A DNA stretch of 64,000 bases from UBA6522 sp965205045 (lineage in GTDB: Bacteria; Pseudomonadota; Gammaproteobacteria; Steroidobacterales; Rariloculaceae), in the NCBI GenBank assembly GCA_965205045.1, contig OZ242031.1:4588001-4652000 (forward strand). Reading direction: 5' to 3'. The position numbers and the translations under genes were made by a program. The notes beneath the pieces are model-generated. The model was not told the origin of the DNA and did no database searches. It saw nothing but the letters and a program-made list of their open reading frames with translations. This document shows, in pieces, positions 25,549 through 34,722 of this stretch. The number at the start of each line of letters is the position of its first letter. The stretch's first letter is position 1.

Positions 25549-26724
25549 ATGCGTTACTTGGCTCGACTTAAGGATGATCCAGCAACCTCCGCATTGGCAT
25601 TCGCTGACGCCCGCGTTGACGCAACAAACCGTGTACTGCAGGTTGATAAGATCTCAAAATTTCAGCAAAGCGTCGACTCCCGAGGGCAAATGGCTGATCG
25701 ACTGCGGGAACATGACATGTCCTTCGTTGCCCATCCGATTGCGCAAACCCCGATCAGTGGCATCGCGGTCGTCGATGGAACCCATGAGGCAGTATCGGAG
25801 CTGGGAATTTCGTTTCCCGAATACGAAATCATCGCCGACGCACCCATTTCTCTCATCAGCCCAGAACAAACCGACACACATCTCACGTCCGACGACACCC
25901 TCGACCTTTGGCATTTGGACAAAGTTTTCGCTAGCAGTAATCGCGAGGACGACGGTGGTGAGGATGTGAGGGTGGCTGTGCTAGACACTGGTGTTAGTAA
26001 CGTGCCGGAGATCGTCGGCCGAATATCCGGCCATCAGGCTTTGGACGTTAACAATTGGCAGGTCTCAACAACCACACAAGGCGATACCCACGGTCATGGT
26101 ACGCACGTTAGCGGCTTGATTTGTGGGGAACGTGTAGGCATCGCCCCAGGCGCCCAAGTTGAGAGCGTCACGATGATCCCCAACGGCACGGGAAACATGA
26201 GCAACTTTATATTGGCGATGGAATGGGTGGGCGCGCAGCCGGAAGTATCGATTCTCAACATGTCAGCGGGCATTGTCGGCTACAGGCCCGGGATGCTTTA
26301 CATTATCGAAATACTTCAGCGTCTTGGCGTGCTCACGGTGATCGCCACTGGAAATGAAGGTGTACACCAAACTCGCAGTCCAGGCAACTACAGCTCACCG
26401 ATTTCCGTCGGCGCCAGCACGAAAGAAGACAAGATAGCCTCCTTCAGCAGTGGCGCCGACATGACGATCGACGGCGTCAATTACACGGTGCCTGACTTAG
26501 TCGCGCCTGGCAAGGAGGTTACATCATGCCTCATGAATGGAGGATATGCCGCGTGGAACGGTACATCCATGGCCACTCCAGTTGTGGCAGGCATTGCTGC
26601 ACTCCATATCCACCACAATCCACAGATTCCAGTGTTGGATCTACGCGAAAAAATTCTGAACTCTTGCCGGGACCTTGGGTTCCGAGCAAACCGGCAAGGA
26701 GTCGGATTGATCCAAGTCCGATAA
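25549..26724 (+). CDS. Cytosolic S8 (subtilisin-like) serine protease
   Basis: The 391-residue protein starts at ATG 25549 behind GAGGAG. It has a propeptide-like N-terminal region (about 1-115) and a peptidase core with the catalytic triad D146 (AVLDTGV), H183 (GHGTHVSG) and S340 (GTSMATP), plus the oxyanion N269 (ATGNEG). There is no signal peptide or membrane segment, unusual for this mostly secreted family and suggesting an intracellular target. A small companion gene follows after 14 bases. Base composition is lower in GC than the flanks. Confidence 0.92.
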   Translation: MRYLARLKDDPATSALAFADARVDATNRVLQVDKISKFQQSVDSRGQMADRLREHDMSFVAHPIAQTPISGIAVVDGTHEAVSELGISFPEYEIIADAPISLISPEQTDTHLTSDDTLDLWHLDKVFASSNREDDGGEDVRVAVLDTGVSNVPEIVGRISGHQALDVNNWQVSTTTQGDTHGHGTHVSGLICGERVGIAPGAQVESVTMIPNGTGNMSNFILAMEWVGAQPEVSILNMSAGIVGYRPGMLYIIEILQRLGVLTVIATGNEGVHQTRSPGNYSSPISVGASTKEDKIASFSSGADMTIDGVNYTVPDLVAPGKEVTSCLMNGGYAAWNGTSMATPVVAGIAALHIHHNPQIPVLDLREKILNSCRDLGFRANRQGVGLIQVR

Positions 26725-26738
26725 TGGGAGATAGAGAC

Positions 26739-27146
26739 ATGGACGAACCGAACAATTGCAAGATTGATGCTCTCTTGCTAGAGGCGCTCAAAAAAGCCGC
26801 CCCAGACGAGGAAATTCGCATAATCGCTACCTTGGACACAGGTACGTCAAGAACAACAGAGGCCTTTACAAACATCCCTACTGGAAAGTTACTATCCCGA
26901 GCCGAACTCCGGCGACATGCCATCAAACAATATGACGCTAGCGCAGATAGCGCAATGCAAGACATAATGACCACCTTACGGAACATTGGCCTAACGGTCA
27001 GGGGATCTGGATTAGTAGGTGCCTTGGTGCTAGATGGTACGCCCACTCAACTACGCCACTGCCTGGAATTGCCCGCAATGACCTCAGCGACGCTTGATCG
27101 TCCAATCGATAGCACATTGCCTGCACGGTGGCGACCGTTGCCTTGA
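26739..27146 (+). CDS. Subtilase companion, propeptide/inhibitor-like
   Basis: The 135-residue product starts at ATG 26739 with GGAG eight bases upstream. Its pattern EIRIIATLDTG ... AIKQYDASADSAMQDI ... GLVGALVLDGTPTQLRHCLE resembles the alpha/beta propeptide (I9 inhibitor) fold that chaperones and blocks subtilases, here as a free protein. This similarity is my reading of the pattern. Adjacent co-directional placement suggests it controls the protease. Confidence 0.6.
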   Translation: MDEPNNCKIDALLLEALKKAAPDEEIRIIATLDTGTSRTTEAFTNIPTGKLLSRAELRRHAIKQYDASADSAMQDIMTTLRNIGLTVRGSGLVGALVLDGTPTQLRHCLELPAMTSATLDRPIDSTLPARWRPLP

Positions 27147-27315
27147 AAGGCGCTTGCTGCTTTGTTACTTGAATCACGGAACACCAAACGCACACATGCC
27201 AGCGTTAAGCCAGATACAAAGCACAAACGTTAGCGCGTCCGCGCCCGTTTCAAATGAGGCACCCCCTACCAGATCTCGTATGTCTCGAACAACACCGCCA
27301 CAGCTAGGTCCTTAT

Positions 27316-27455
27316 CTAGAGTCGCCTCTCCCTCACCAACGCTTTCCGTGTACGTCCTGACCGCAGTCTCAGTTTTTGCGCCAGATCGAGGTAATCCACG
27401 ACTAGGCCGCTAGGCTGGTCCTTGAACACATGGTGACCCGGGCGATCATTTGCAT
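27316..27455 (-). pseudogene. Fragment of a type I restriction subunit (hsdR)
   Basis: Minus-strand frames give MQMIARV and, after a frameshift, VFKDQPSGLVVDYLDLAQKL. Together they match the HsdR helicase motif region IARVNRVFKDKPGGLVVDYL. Nothing before or after belongs to hsdR, so this is a relic about 140 bases long. Confidence 0.6.
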
Positions 27456-27674
27456 CAAGCTGTGTAGGCGGTTCGCCTATTCCACCTTCCATTCGTTGAG
27501 CCAATGAGAATGGATTACTCCTCTTATATGTGTAGGAGGAGCCGTCCATCCGTTCGACAGCATCGTAGCGGGTGATCCCAAATTTCTTGTTCACGAGGGC
27601 GCGACAGGGACACCGAAAGATTGCTCGGAAAATCAATCGGTCAGTGTGGCACCCGTAAAAACGCCCCAGCAACC

Positions 27675-28093
27675 TCAGCCGAAGTACTCCCGCCTCACCA
27701 CAAACAGCCCCACAAGCGGCGGCACCGCCATCACCAAGTGCTGAATTTCAGCATTCAGGCTCGGGGCGGCGAGTTCGACCATGAAGGGTGTGCCGGCCCA
27801 GAATGGCGCGTAGAACCCCAGCAGCAGCACCAGCATGGTCCACTAGATCACCGGTGCCCGGAGTTGAATTGGCACCCACAGCAGGATCAGGACTCCGATC
27901 ATGGCGCCGAAGTCTCCGAATACTTCGCGGAAAAATGGTGCCAGCTATGTGATCGTGCGAGGGGAGTCTCCGGGGTGAGCAGAAACAGGTCGCTGCCGAT
28001 ATGCCCACAGGTGAACATCACGCTGCGCAGCCCCACCACAAAGCCAATAATCACCAGCGCCCGGCCGATGTTCATGCGGTTGATGTATTCCAT
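27675..28093 (-). pseudogene. Membrane protein with frameshift and stop
   Basis: From ATG 28093 the frame reads MEYINRMNIGRALVIIGFVV and continues to LLTPETPLAR. After a one-base shift near 27945 it resumes as FFREVFGDFGAMIGVLILLW, meets a TAG where a Trp is expected, then reads MLVLLLGFYAPFWAGTPFMV and ends VVRREYFG at 27675. The intact form would be about 140 residues with four membrane helices. Family unknown. Confidence 0.65.
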
Positions 28094-28294
28094 GGGTGGA
28101 TCTCTGAACTCGCTACGGCGTATCGAGTGTACCAGCACTCCATCCCGTGGCAACGCGCTCCGCTCCGCGACATGCGCTCTGCGACAGCGGTCCATCAGAG
28201 CGTTCCGCGATCAGGGAAATCCATCGCCGCCCTTGTGGGTATCGGCGGCTTGCCTTAACCTGCGGAGCAGGTCGGCAACCGGTTGATTGGCGGT

Positions 28295-29368
28295 ATGGTG
28301 GTTACGCATGTGAAGACCTGCACTTCCAGACATCCGAGTCCACGCGCCTGCGCGAACCGCGTTGCGCCACCGCGCTCCACTGCCGCTGCGCGCTCCACTG
28401 CCGCTGCGCGCTCCATCGCAGCGTGGACTCTGGCGGCGGCGCTGCTCGCCGGCTGCGACAACACCGACTCGTCCCTGCCCGCCGTGGGCACGCTGGAACG
28501 CGACCGGATCGAACTGGTGGCCGAAGCCAACGAACCCATTGTGGAGATCGCCGTCACCGAAGGCCAGACCGTCGAGCAAGGCCAGCTTGTGCTGCGCCTG
28601 GACAACGCACTCCACGAAGCCCGGCTTGCGGCCTCCGTCGCCGCCCTGGAGCGGGCGCAGCAGCGCCTGGCCGAACTGGTCCGCGGACCGCGCTCCGAAC
28701 GCATCATCGAAGCGGAAGCCCGCGTCGAAGGCGCCCGGGAGAATCTCGACGCCCAGCGCCGCGAGCACGACCGGGTGCAGGCGCTGGTGGATGACGGCTT
28801 GCTCAGCCCATCGATGCTCGACACCGCGTTTGCGCGCCGCGAGTTGGCGGAGGCCGACTTCGAAGGCGCGGAAGCCCGGCTGCAGGAATACCTGGAAGGC
28901 ACCACGCCCGAAGAATTGGCCCAGGCCAGGGCCGCGGTGGATGAGGCCACCGCCACCATCAACGCCCTGCGCATCACGGTTTCGCGGCTTGCCGTGCACG
29001 CGCCCGCGGCCGGCGCCGTGGAGGTGCTGCCCTACGAGCCTGGTGAACGCCCCGCCGCCGGCGCGGTGGTGGCCACGCTGCTGGTCGATGCGGCCCCCTA
29101 TGCGCGAATCTATGTGCCCGAGCCGGTTCGCGCCCGGGTGACGCCGGGTCTGGCGGCGGTGGTGCGGACCGATGGAATCGACACCGAATTCGAGGGCACG
29201 GTCCGCTTCGTGTCCTCGGAGGCCGCCTTCACGCCCTATTTCGCCCTCACGCAGCGGGACCGCGGCCGTCTCAGCTACCTTGCGGAAGTGACGCTGACGG
29301 GAGAGGCGGCAGCCAGCCTGCCCACCGGGATCCCCGTGGAAGTGGATTTCCCGACGCTTCGGGAGTGA
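28295..29368 (+). CDS. HlyD-type periplasmic adaptor lipoprotein of an efflux ABC system
   Basis: From ATG 28295 the product has about 357 residues. A lipoprotein signal ends in LAAALLAGC (lipid-modified Cys). A lipoyl half-motif (ELVAEANEPIVEIAVTEGQT), a long coiled-coil hairpin (residues about 100-210) and a beta-barrel region follow, as in YbhG-type membrane fusion proteins. The N-region is lengthened by an 18-bp repeat. It would link the ABC-2 pump encoded next to an outer membrane channel. Several starts between 28283 and 28310 are possible. Confidence 0.85.
   Translation: MVVTHVKTCTSRHPSPRACANRVAPPRSTAAARSTAAARSIAAWTLAAALLAGCDNTDSSLPAVGTLERDRIELVAEANEPIVEIAVTEGQTVEQGQLVLRLDNALHEARLAASVAALERAQQRLAELVRGPRSERIIEAEARVEGARENLDAQRREHDRVQALVDDGLLSPSMLDTAFARRELAEADFEGAEARLQEYLEGTTPEELAQARAAVDEATATINALRITVSRLAVHAPAAGAVEVLPYEPGERPAAGAVVATLLVDAAPYARIYVPEPVRARVTPGLAAVVRTDGIDTEFEGTVRFVSSEAAFTPYFALTQRDRGRLSYLAEVTLTGEAAASLPTGIPVEVDFPTLRE
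28371..28417 (+). repeat. 18-bp tandem repeat in a signal peptide coding region
   Basis: CGCGCTCCACTGCCGCTG occurs at 28371 and 28389, and a partial third copy starts at 28407. It encodes repeated Arg-Ser-Thr-Ala-Ala-Ala just before the hydrophobic core of the lipoprotein signal, in frame. Confidence 0.85.
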
Positions 29369-29434
29369 CGAGTGGGGCTGCGCGACGGGCCGATGGCGCC
29401 GGCGAAGCACCGCATGGCGCCGCAGGAGTGAAGC

Positions 29435-30367
29435 GTGGGGGCCTCCGCCGCCATCGTGACGCAGAACCTCAGCCGCCGGTTCGGCGCGGTCCTGGCGGTG
29501 GACGACCTGCACCTGCAGGTTCCGGAGGCGCAGATCTACGGGTTCCTGGGTCCGAACGGGTCGGGCAAGTCCACCACGTTTCGGATGCTTTGCGGCCTGC
29601 TCAAGCCCACGGCGGGCGAGGTCGACGTGCTGGGGCGCCGTTTGCCCGGGGACGCCGAGCGAATTCGCAGCCTCATCGGGTACATGACCCAGCAGTTCTC
29701 CCTGTACCGGGACCTGACGGTGCTGGAGAACCTGCAGTTCATGGCCCAGATCCAGGGACTGTCGAGGCGCGAGCGCCGCGATCGCGTCCGCCACAGCCTC
29801 AGGGCCTACCGCCTCGAGCGTTACCGCAAACGCCGTGCGGAACACCTGAGTGGCGGCGAGCGCCAGCGCCTGGCCCTGGCCGCCGCCCTCCTCCACCGCC
29901 CGCCGCTGCTGCTGCTGGACGAACCCACCAGCGCCGTGGACCCGCAAACCCGCCGCGATTTCTGGGACGCGCTGTTCGAGCTCATCAACCAGGGCACGAC
30001 CATCCTGGTATCGACCCACTACATGGACGAGGCCGAGCGCTGCCACCGGCTGGCCATCCTGGACCGCGGCCGTCTGGTCTGCGAAGGCGAACCGCTCAAG
30101 CTAATCGGAAACATCGACGCCACCGTCATCGAGATCACCGGAGCGGACCTCAAGTCGCTGCGCGAAACGCTGTCCGGGCTGCGCGGAGTCTGGAATCTCA
30201 CGCAACTCGGCAGCCGCCTGCACGCGCTGGTGGACCCCGGGACGGAGCGACCCGTCGAACTGGTCCAGGGGACGCTCGCGAACGCCGGCCTGCAAGCAAA
30301 CGTGTCCATGGCCGAGGCCGGTCTTGAAGACGTGTTCGTGGCCGCAACCGGCCGGAGGCCTTCGTGA
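29435..30367 (+). CDS. ABC transporter ATP-binding protein
   Basis: The 310-residue protein has Walker A GPNGSGKST (39-47), the signature LSGGERQ (138-144) and Walker B LLLLDEPT (158-165), with a C-terminal domain of about 90 residues. GTG 29435 has AGGAG six bases upstream. It powers the ABC-2 permease whose GTG overlaps its stop. The set resembles YbhF/S/G-type drug or small-molecule exporters. Confidence 0.93.
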   Translation: MGASAAIVTQNLSRRFGAVLAVDDLHLQVPEAQIYGFLGPNGSGKSTTFRMLCGLLKPTAGEVDVLGRRLPGDAERIRSLIGYMTQQFSLYRDLTVLENLQFMAQIQGLSRRERRDRVRHSLRAYRLERYRKRRAEHLSGGERQRLALAAALLHRPPLLLLDEPTSAVDPQTRRDFWDALFELINQGTTILVSTHYMDEAERCHRLAILDRGRLVCEGEPLKLIGNIDATVIEITGADLKSLRETLSGLRGVWNLTQLGSRLHALVDPGTERPVELVQGTLANAGLQANVSMAEAGLEDVFVAATGRRPS

Positions 30368-31491
30368 AAGGGGTTCGAAGGATGTGGGCCGTTGCCCTGA
30401 AGGAGTTCAGGCAACTGGCGCGGGACCGCCTGACCTTTGCCATGGTCATCGGCGTCCCGTTGATATTCATCACCCTGTTCGGCTACGCGATCAACATGGA
30501 TGTGCGCGGCTTGCGCGCCGGAATCGCGGACCAGGCCGGCACCCAGACGTCGCGGCGGCTGGTGGCCGACCTGACGGCGACGCAGGTGATCGCCCCGGTG
30601 CGCCGGGCGGCCACCGCGGAGGAACTGGAACGGATGCTGCTCGGCAACGAGATCGTCGTCGGCGTGTTCATACCGCGGGATTTCGAGCGGCGTTTGCAGG
30701 ACCCCAACAGGGAAGCGGCCCAGTTGCTTGTCGATGCCACCGACCCGCTCATCCCCGGCATCGTCTCCGCGATCGCGGACATGCCCTTTGCGCTGCGGGA
30801 ACACGGCGCCTCATCGAGGCTGATCCCGCGCACCGGGCGCAGCGAGGAAGGCCGCCTGTTTTCCATGCGCCAGTTCTACAATCCGGAGGGGCGCTCCGCG
30901 GTGATGATCGTGCCGGGGACGATCGGCGTCATTCTCACCGTCACCATGGTGCTGTTCACCGCCATCGCCATAGTCCGCGAGCGCGAACGGGGCAACCTGG
31001 AACTGCTCATCACCACCCCCGTCCGGACGGTCGAACTGATGCTCGGGAAGATCATCCCCTACATCTTCATCGGCCTGCTGCAGGTGAGCCTGATCCTTTC
31101 CGCCGCGGCATTCCTGTTCGACGTGCCGCTGCGCGGTTCGTTGCTGGATCTGTACGTGGCGTCGCTGGCCTATGTCGTCGCCGTGCTGGGGTTCGGACTG
31201 CTGATATCCACGATCGCCAAGGTGCAGTTCCAGGCGTTTCAGTTGACGTTCTTCCTGTTGCTGCCGTCGATCCTGCTGTCCGGGTTCGTCTTTCCGTTCG
31301 ACGGCATGCCCCGGCCGGCGCAATATTTCGCCCAGGCGTTGCCGCTGACGCATTTCATCGTCCTGGTCCGCGGCATCCTGCTCAAGGGCGCCGAGCTTGG
31401 CGACCTTCTGTTACCGCTGCAGAAGCTCGGCATCCTCTTCGTGATCTCGATGACCCTGGCGATGATCCGCTTTCGCAAGCGGCTGGACTAA
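30364..31491 (+). CDS. ABC-2 type permease
   Basis: The 375-residue protein has one N-terminal membrane helix, a large periplasmic loop (about 50-180), and five C-terminal helices around the ABC-2 signature (REREREGNLELL-like stretch at RERERGNLELLITTPVRTVE). It forms the membrane pore of the exporter. The GTG start overlaps the ATPase stop (GTGA). Confidence 0.93.
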   Translation: MKGVRRMWAVALKEFRQLARDRLTFAMVIGVPLIFITLFGYAINMDVRGLRAGIADQAGTQTSRRLVADLTATQVIAPVRRAATAEELERMLLGNEIVVGVFIPRDFERRLQDPNREAAQLLVDATDPLIPGIVSAIADMPFALREHGASSRLIPRTGRSEEGRLFSMRQFYNPEGRSAVMIVPGTIGVILTVTMVLFTAIAIVRERERGNLELLITTPVRTVELMLGKIIPYIFIGLLQVSLILSAAAFLFDVPLRGSLLDLYVASLAYVVAVLGFGLLISTIAKVQFQAFQLTFFLLLPSILLSGFVFPFDGMPRPAQYFAQALPLTHFIVLVRGILLKGAELGDLLLPLQKLGILFVISMTLAMIRFRKRLD

Positions 31492-31516
31492 CGAACCCCA
31501 ATTTGGTGTATCCTAG

Positions 31517-31526
31517 AGACTAGTCT
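31517..31526. promoter_or_regulatory. Palindrome upstream of an antitoxin gene
   Basis: AGACTAGTCT is a perfect 10-base palindrome 18 bases before the Phd-type start, flanked by further CTAGA-like symmetry. It is a likely operator for autoregulation, inferred from position. Confidence 0.5.
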
Positions 31527-31544
31527 TACATTTAGGTCTAGATT

Positions 31545-31805
31545 ATGAACAGCACGGTTCGGGTCACAGCATACGAATGCAAGACCAAACAGGCAGAGAT
31601 CTTCCGGCGAGCCGCCGCCGGCGAGACGATCATCGTCACCAATAACGGGAGGCCGCAAGTGGAGATTCGCAAGGTGTCCCCCGAAAACGACAGGATTGCG
31701 GCCGCGGTCCGCACCCTCGGTGAGTTGCAGCGAGAGCAGTTGGCGGCGGGCGTCGGCGGCGGCGCGGACGAATTGCGCCGAATACAGGAGCAAGGACGGG
31801 ACTGA
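31545..31805 (+). CDS. Phd/YefM-type antitoxin
   Basis: The 86-residue product has the Phd pattern RVTAYECKTKQAEIFRRAAA and GETIIVTNNGRPQVEI, then an Arg/Gln-rich helical tail that would wrap the toxin. Its stop overlaps the PIN gene start (TGATG). Both genes are intact, unlike the similar pair near 7.5 kb. Confidence 0.9.
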   Translation: MNSTVRVTAYECKTKQAEIFRRAAAGETIIVTNNGRPQVEIRKVSPENDRIAAAVRTLGELQREQLAAGVGGGADELRRIQEQGRD

Positions 31806-32239
31806 TGGCGGCAGACATCATCGTCCTGGACAACAGCATCAACTCCCGCATGCTTTGGCCGGATTCGGAGAGTCCGGAGAACAATGCCTACGCCCTTCGG
31901 ACGATCCAGCAGGCGGACGGCGGCAGCGTGTTCCACGTGCCCACGATCTGGCACTACGAGGCAGCGCATGTTGCCGCAGCATTGGTGCGATCGGGTCAAG
32001 TATCGCAAGCGAGCGCGACCCGTTATTTCGAGCAAGTCGGGAAGTTGCCCATCAAGACCGATACGACCAGCCATGACATTGCCAGCACGGCAGTATTCGC
32101 TCTCAGCATCCAGTTTGGCCTGTCCGTTTACGATGCCGCCTACCTGGAACTCGCTTTGCGCTCGGGCGCCACGCTCGCGACAAACGACAGGCGATTGAAA
32201 GCCGCGACGCGCGAGGCCGGTGCGCCACTGTTCGAGTGA
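31805..32239 (+). CDS. PIN-domain toxin (VapC type)
   Basis: The 144-residue protein shows the four acidic PIN positions: D in IVLDNSIN, E in WHYEAAH, D in SVYDAAYLEL and D in ATNDRRL. VapC toxins cut RNA, often initiator tRNA or rRNA, when the antitoxin is degraded. Full length, directly coupled to the antitoxin. Confidence 0.9.
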   Translation: MAADIIVLDNSINSRMLWPDSESPENNAYALRTIQQADGGSVFHVPTIWHYEAAHVAAALVRSGQVSQASATRYFEQVGKLPIKTDTTSHDIASTAVFALSIQFGLSVYDAAYLELALRSGATLATNDRRLKAATREAGAPLFE

Positions 32240-32310
32240 CGGGCACTTGAAGATGCCGTTGCTATACGCCGCCCGCAACCCCAACCCGCGCCCATTTGCT
32301 GGAAATTTTC

Positions 32311-33264
32311 TCAAGCGTCGCTTGACACTCCAGGGGACGGGGACTCTTTCCGCGAACTGCCCTTGCCGGACAGGTTCTGCGACGGGCGAACCGCCATGAG
32401 TATCCCGGCGACCACGAGGCCCGCACCGACCAGATGGTAGGCGAACAGGCGCTCGTCCAGAAAACCGATGGCGAGCGCGGCGCCGAAGACCGGGATCAGG
32501 TTCACGAATATCGCCGCGCGGTTGGCCCCGACGGTACGAATCGCCGAATTCCAGAAGTACACCGCATACAGCGAGACGCCAATCGAAAGAAAAATGACGG
32601 CGCCAATGGTATGCGGCGTCGGCAGGAATGGCCGATCCAGGAGGCTTTCCGCCAGGTAGAACGGCAACCCGGCGATGGCGCCGCCCGCAGCGATCAGGAA
32701 CAGCAGCACCGCCGTACCGGGTAACTCTGTCGCGCGATGCAACGTAATGGCGTAGAGCGACCAACAGCACACCGCAACGAACATGATCAGATCGCCGCTG
32801 TTGACGCTCAATTGGAGCAGTGCCTGAAAGCTGGCCTGAAACGCCATGACGAGGATTCCAATGAAGGCCGCCACGACCCCCAGGAAACGAACCTTCGTGA
32901 GCCGCTCCGCGAACACAAGGAACGCTGCGAGCGCCGTCACCGCAGGTTGCGTGGCGTTGATGACGGTTGCATTGATGGCCGTCGTATAGCTCACGGCAAC
33001 GACCGACAAGGTGGAGCCGGCCACCATGTACGCGCAGATGAGCGCTACCTGTCGGCGCGCCGACGGCGACGACGGGAGTTCCCTGGCCACGCGGTTCCAC
33101 ACGAACGGCAGCAGCATCAGGGTCACGCCCAGCCAGCGCCAGAATGTCAGCGCGAATGGCGGCGCGATCTCGTGAACGCCCCGAACGACAACGGGCCCGG
33201 CCCCCCACAGCGCCATGGCCAATACGAGGTACAGGTAGGCGACGGGTCGCCGAACCGGCTTCAC
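32311..33264 (-). CDS. EamA/DMT family transporter
   Basis: The 317-residue protein has about ten membrane helices in two EamA halves (AMALWGAGPVVVRG in the first; WSLYAITLHRATELPGTAVL in the second). GTG 33264 follows GGGGAG. It lies 22 bases after the MetE-like gene in the same operon and may export or import a related metabolite; substrate unknown. Confidence 0.88.
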   Translation of the reverse strand: MKPVRRPVAYLYLVLAMALWGAGPVVVRGVHEIAPPFALTFWRWLGVTLMLLPFVWNRVARELPSSPSARRQVALICAYMVAGSTLSVVAVSYTTAINATVINATQPAVTALAAFLVFAERLTKVRFLGVVAAFIGILVMAFQASFQALLQLSVNSGDLIMFVAVCCWSLYAITLHRATELPGTAVLLFLIAAGGAIAGLPFYLAESLLDRPFLPTPHTIGAVIFLSIGVSLYAVYFWNSAIRTVGANRAAIFVNLIPVFGAALAIGFLDERLFAYHLVGAGLVVAGILMAVRPSQNLSGKGSSRKESPSPGVSSDA

Positions 33265-33286
33265 GGTGCGACTCCCCGCTTTCGGA

Positions 33287-34468
33287 CTATGCCACGGGCA
33301 CGAGCGAGTAGCGGCCGTCCGCCGCCAGGCAGTCGGCTTCCGGCAGTCCCAGTTCGCGCTTCACGATGTTGGCGCCCTGCACCAGCGCGGCCATCTTGTA
33401 GCGGGCGTGCCGGCGGCTCATGCCTTCCCGCCCCATGCCGCAGTCCGAGCACAGGATCAGCCGCTCGGCAGGAATGTGCTTGAGGGTATCCCGGATCCTC
33501 TGGGCGATTTCCTCCGGCCGCTCGATCTGCAGGGAATGGTGATCGATCATGCCGATGGCGATCTTCTTCTCCTCGATCACCCTGCCGATGGCCGGTATGT
33601 CCCGCATCCCCGAACTTGTGGATTCGAACGTGATCACGTCGGCATCGACACCGTTGTACGTCTCCAGCGCCGATTCGTAGCTCTGAACCTCCTTGAACAT
33701 CCGCTGCTGCGACGGGTTGCCCCAGCACGTGTGGCACCAGACCTCCGTCTTCTCGCTCAGACCCTTGACCGTGTTGTCGTATACACCCGCCATGTCGGCC
33801 ATGTCGTGCTTGCCGAAGACCTTGCCCCGCACCGGGATCATGTGGATGGCCGGTTCCTCGATCTGGATGACCGGGCAGCCGGCATCGGCCAGATCGTTGA
33901 GTTCCTCGTTCAGCGCATCGCTGAACGCCATCATCCGGTCGAAGGGGTCCTTGTAATAGCGGTCATCCACGGCCGCGGAGAGGATGTCGGGCGTCACGGT
34001 GCCGAACTTGACCGGCCTGGGGGTGAGCCGCTGGGCCGTCTTCCACATGGCGGTGTACTGCAGGTCGCCCCGGCCGATGGGCCCCACGACCCGCGGCATG
34101 ATCCGGGCTTCCAGGTAGTCGTGGAGGATATGTCCCATGGGGAACGCCACGCCGCCGGTTTTCATCACGGTTGGCTGGGGATCGGTACGGTCGAGCCCGT
34201 CCATGTGGAACAGCGGATAGCTCGTCCAGCTCTGTCCGCCCACTTCCTCGTCGTAGTGGGCGTCCCCATCGGTGCAAATGTCCAGGCCCGCGATCTCCTG
34301 ATCGCGCAGGTGCACCGCCACCGCATCCGTGTACTGTTCCCGGTAGCGGGAGTTCATCATCCGTCGGAGAAACGTCTCCGAACCCAGATTCTCGGTAAAC
34401 CAACTGGGCCGGGGCAGCGATCCGATGATCGTTGTCGGAAGCAACAGGTCGGCGGTGGCTCTCAGCAT
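33287..34468 (-). CDS. MetE C-terminal-domain-like protein
   Basis: The 393-residue protein belongs to the cobalamin-independent methionine synthase fold. It has an N-terminal IIGSLPRP motif and zinc ligands in EVWCHTCWGN and ILCSDCGMG, plus a conserved FEST and IDHH. It lacks the N-terminal half of true MetE, so it is one of the short relatives that move methyl or thiol groups on unknown substrates. AAGGAG precedes ATG 34468. Confidence 0.85.
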   Translation of the reverse strand: MLRATADLLLPTTIIGSLPRPSWFTENLGSETFLRRMMNSRYREQYTDAVAVHLRDQEIAGLDICTDGDAHYDEEVGGQSWTSYPLFHMDGLDRTDPQPTVMKTGGVAFPMGHILHDYLEARIMPRVVGPIGRGDLQYTAMWKTAQRLTPRPVKFGTVTPDILSAAVDDRYYKDPFDRMMAFSDALNEELNDLADAGCPVIQIEEPAIHMIPVRGKVFGKHDMADMAGVYDNTVKGLSEKTEVWCHTCWGNPSQQRMFKEVQSYESALETYNGVDADVITFESTSSGMRDIPAIGRVIEEKKIAIGMIDHHSLQIERPEEIAQRIRDTLKHIPAERLILCSDCGMGREGMSRRHARYKMAALVQGANIVKRELGLPEADCLAADGRYSLVPVA

Positions 34469-34651
34469 GCTCTGAAACTCCTTCGGTTGATGCGGGGACC
34501 GTACCCCCGCAGAGCGATTTCGAATGGATCGAACCCGAGCTTGCGGCGGTTGGCCAATCGCTGGCTGCCGTTATGATGCGGCGATGCGGAAAAAAGTCAA
34601 ACGACGCTGTCGCGGCGCCTGATTTTGGGCGGAAGCGTGGCTCCGGCTCGA

Positions 34652-34679
34652 TTGCGCCGGCACGCCTCCCTCCTATAAT
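34652..34679 (+). promoter_or_regulatory. Probable sigma-70 promoter for the PQQ dehydrogenase gene
   Basis: TTGCGC at 34652 and a perfect TATAAT at 34674 are separated by 16 bases. The start site would fall near 34686, about 37 bases before the first plausible start codon. Confidence 0.5.
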
Positions 34680-34722
34680 GGCGGTCGCACACTGCGAGCA
34701 AGCTGCAATTGGGGTCGAACCG

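Noticed and set aside
27456..27672. Continuation of the frame holding the hsdR fragment as a 118-residue gene
   Set aside because: Only the last third resembles HsdR, a frameshift lies inside that part, and the first part matches nothing and has no start signal.
28211..30046. A 611-codon frame antisense to the efflux genes
   Set aside because: It covers the adaptor and ATPase genes in reverse and has no recognisable domain or start signal.
34432..34722. N-terminal extension of the PQQ dehydrogenase from an upstream start
   Set aside because: The extension would begin before a good TATAAT promoter and place almost 100 atypical residues ahead of the signal peptide.
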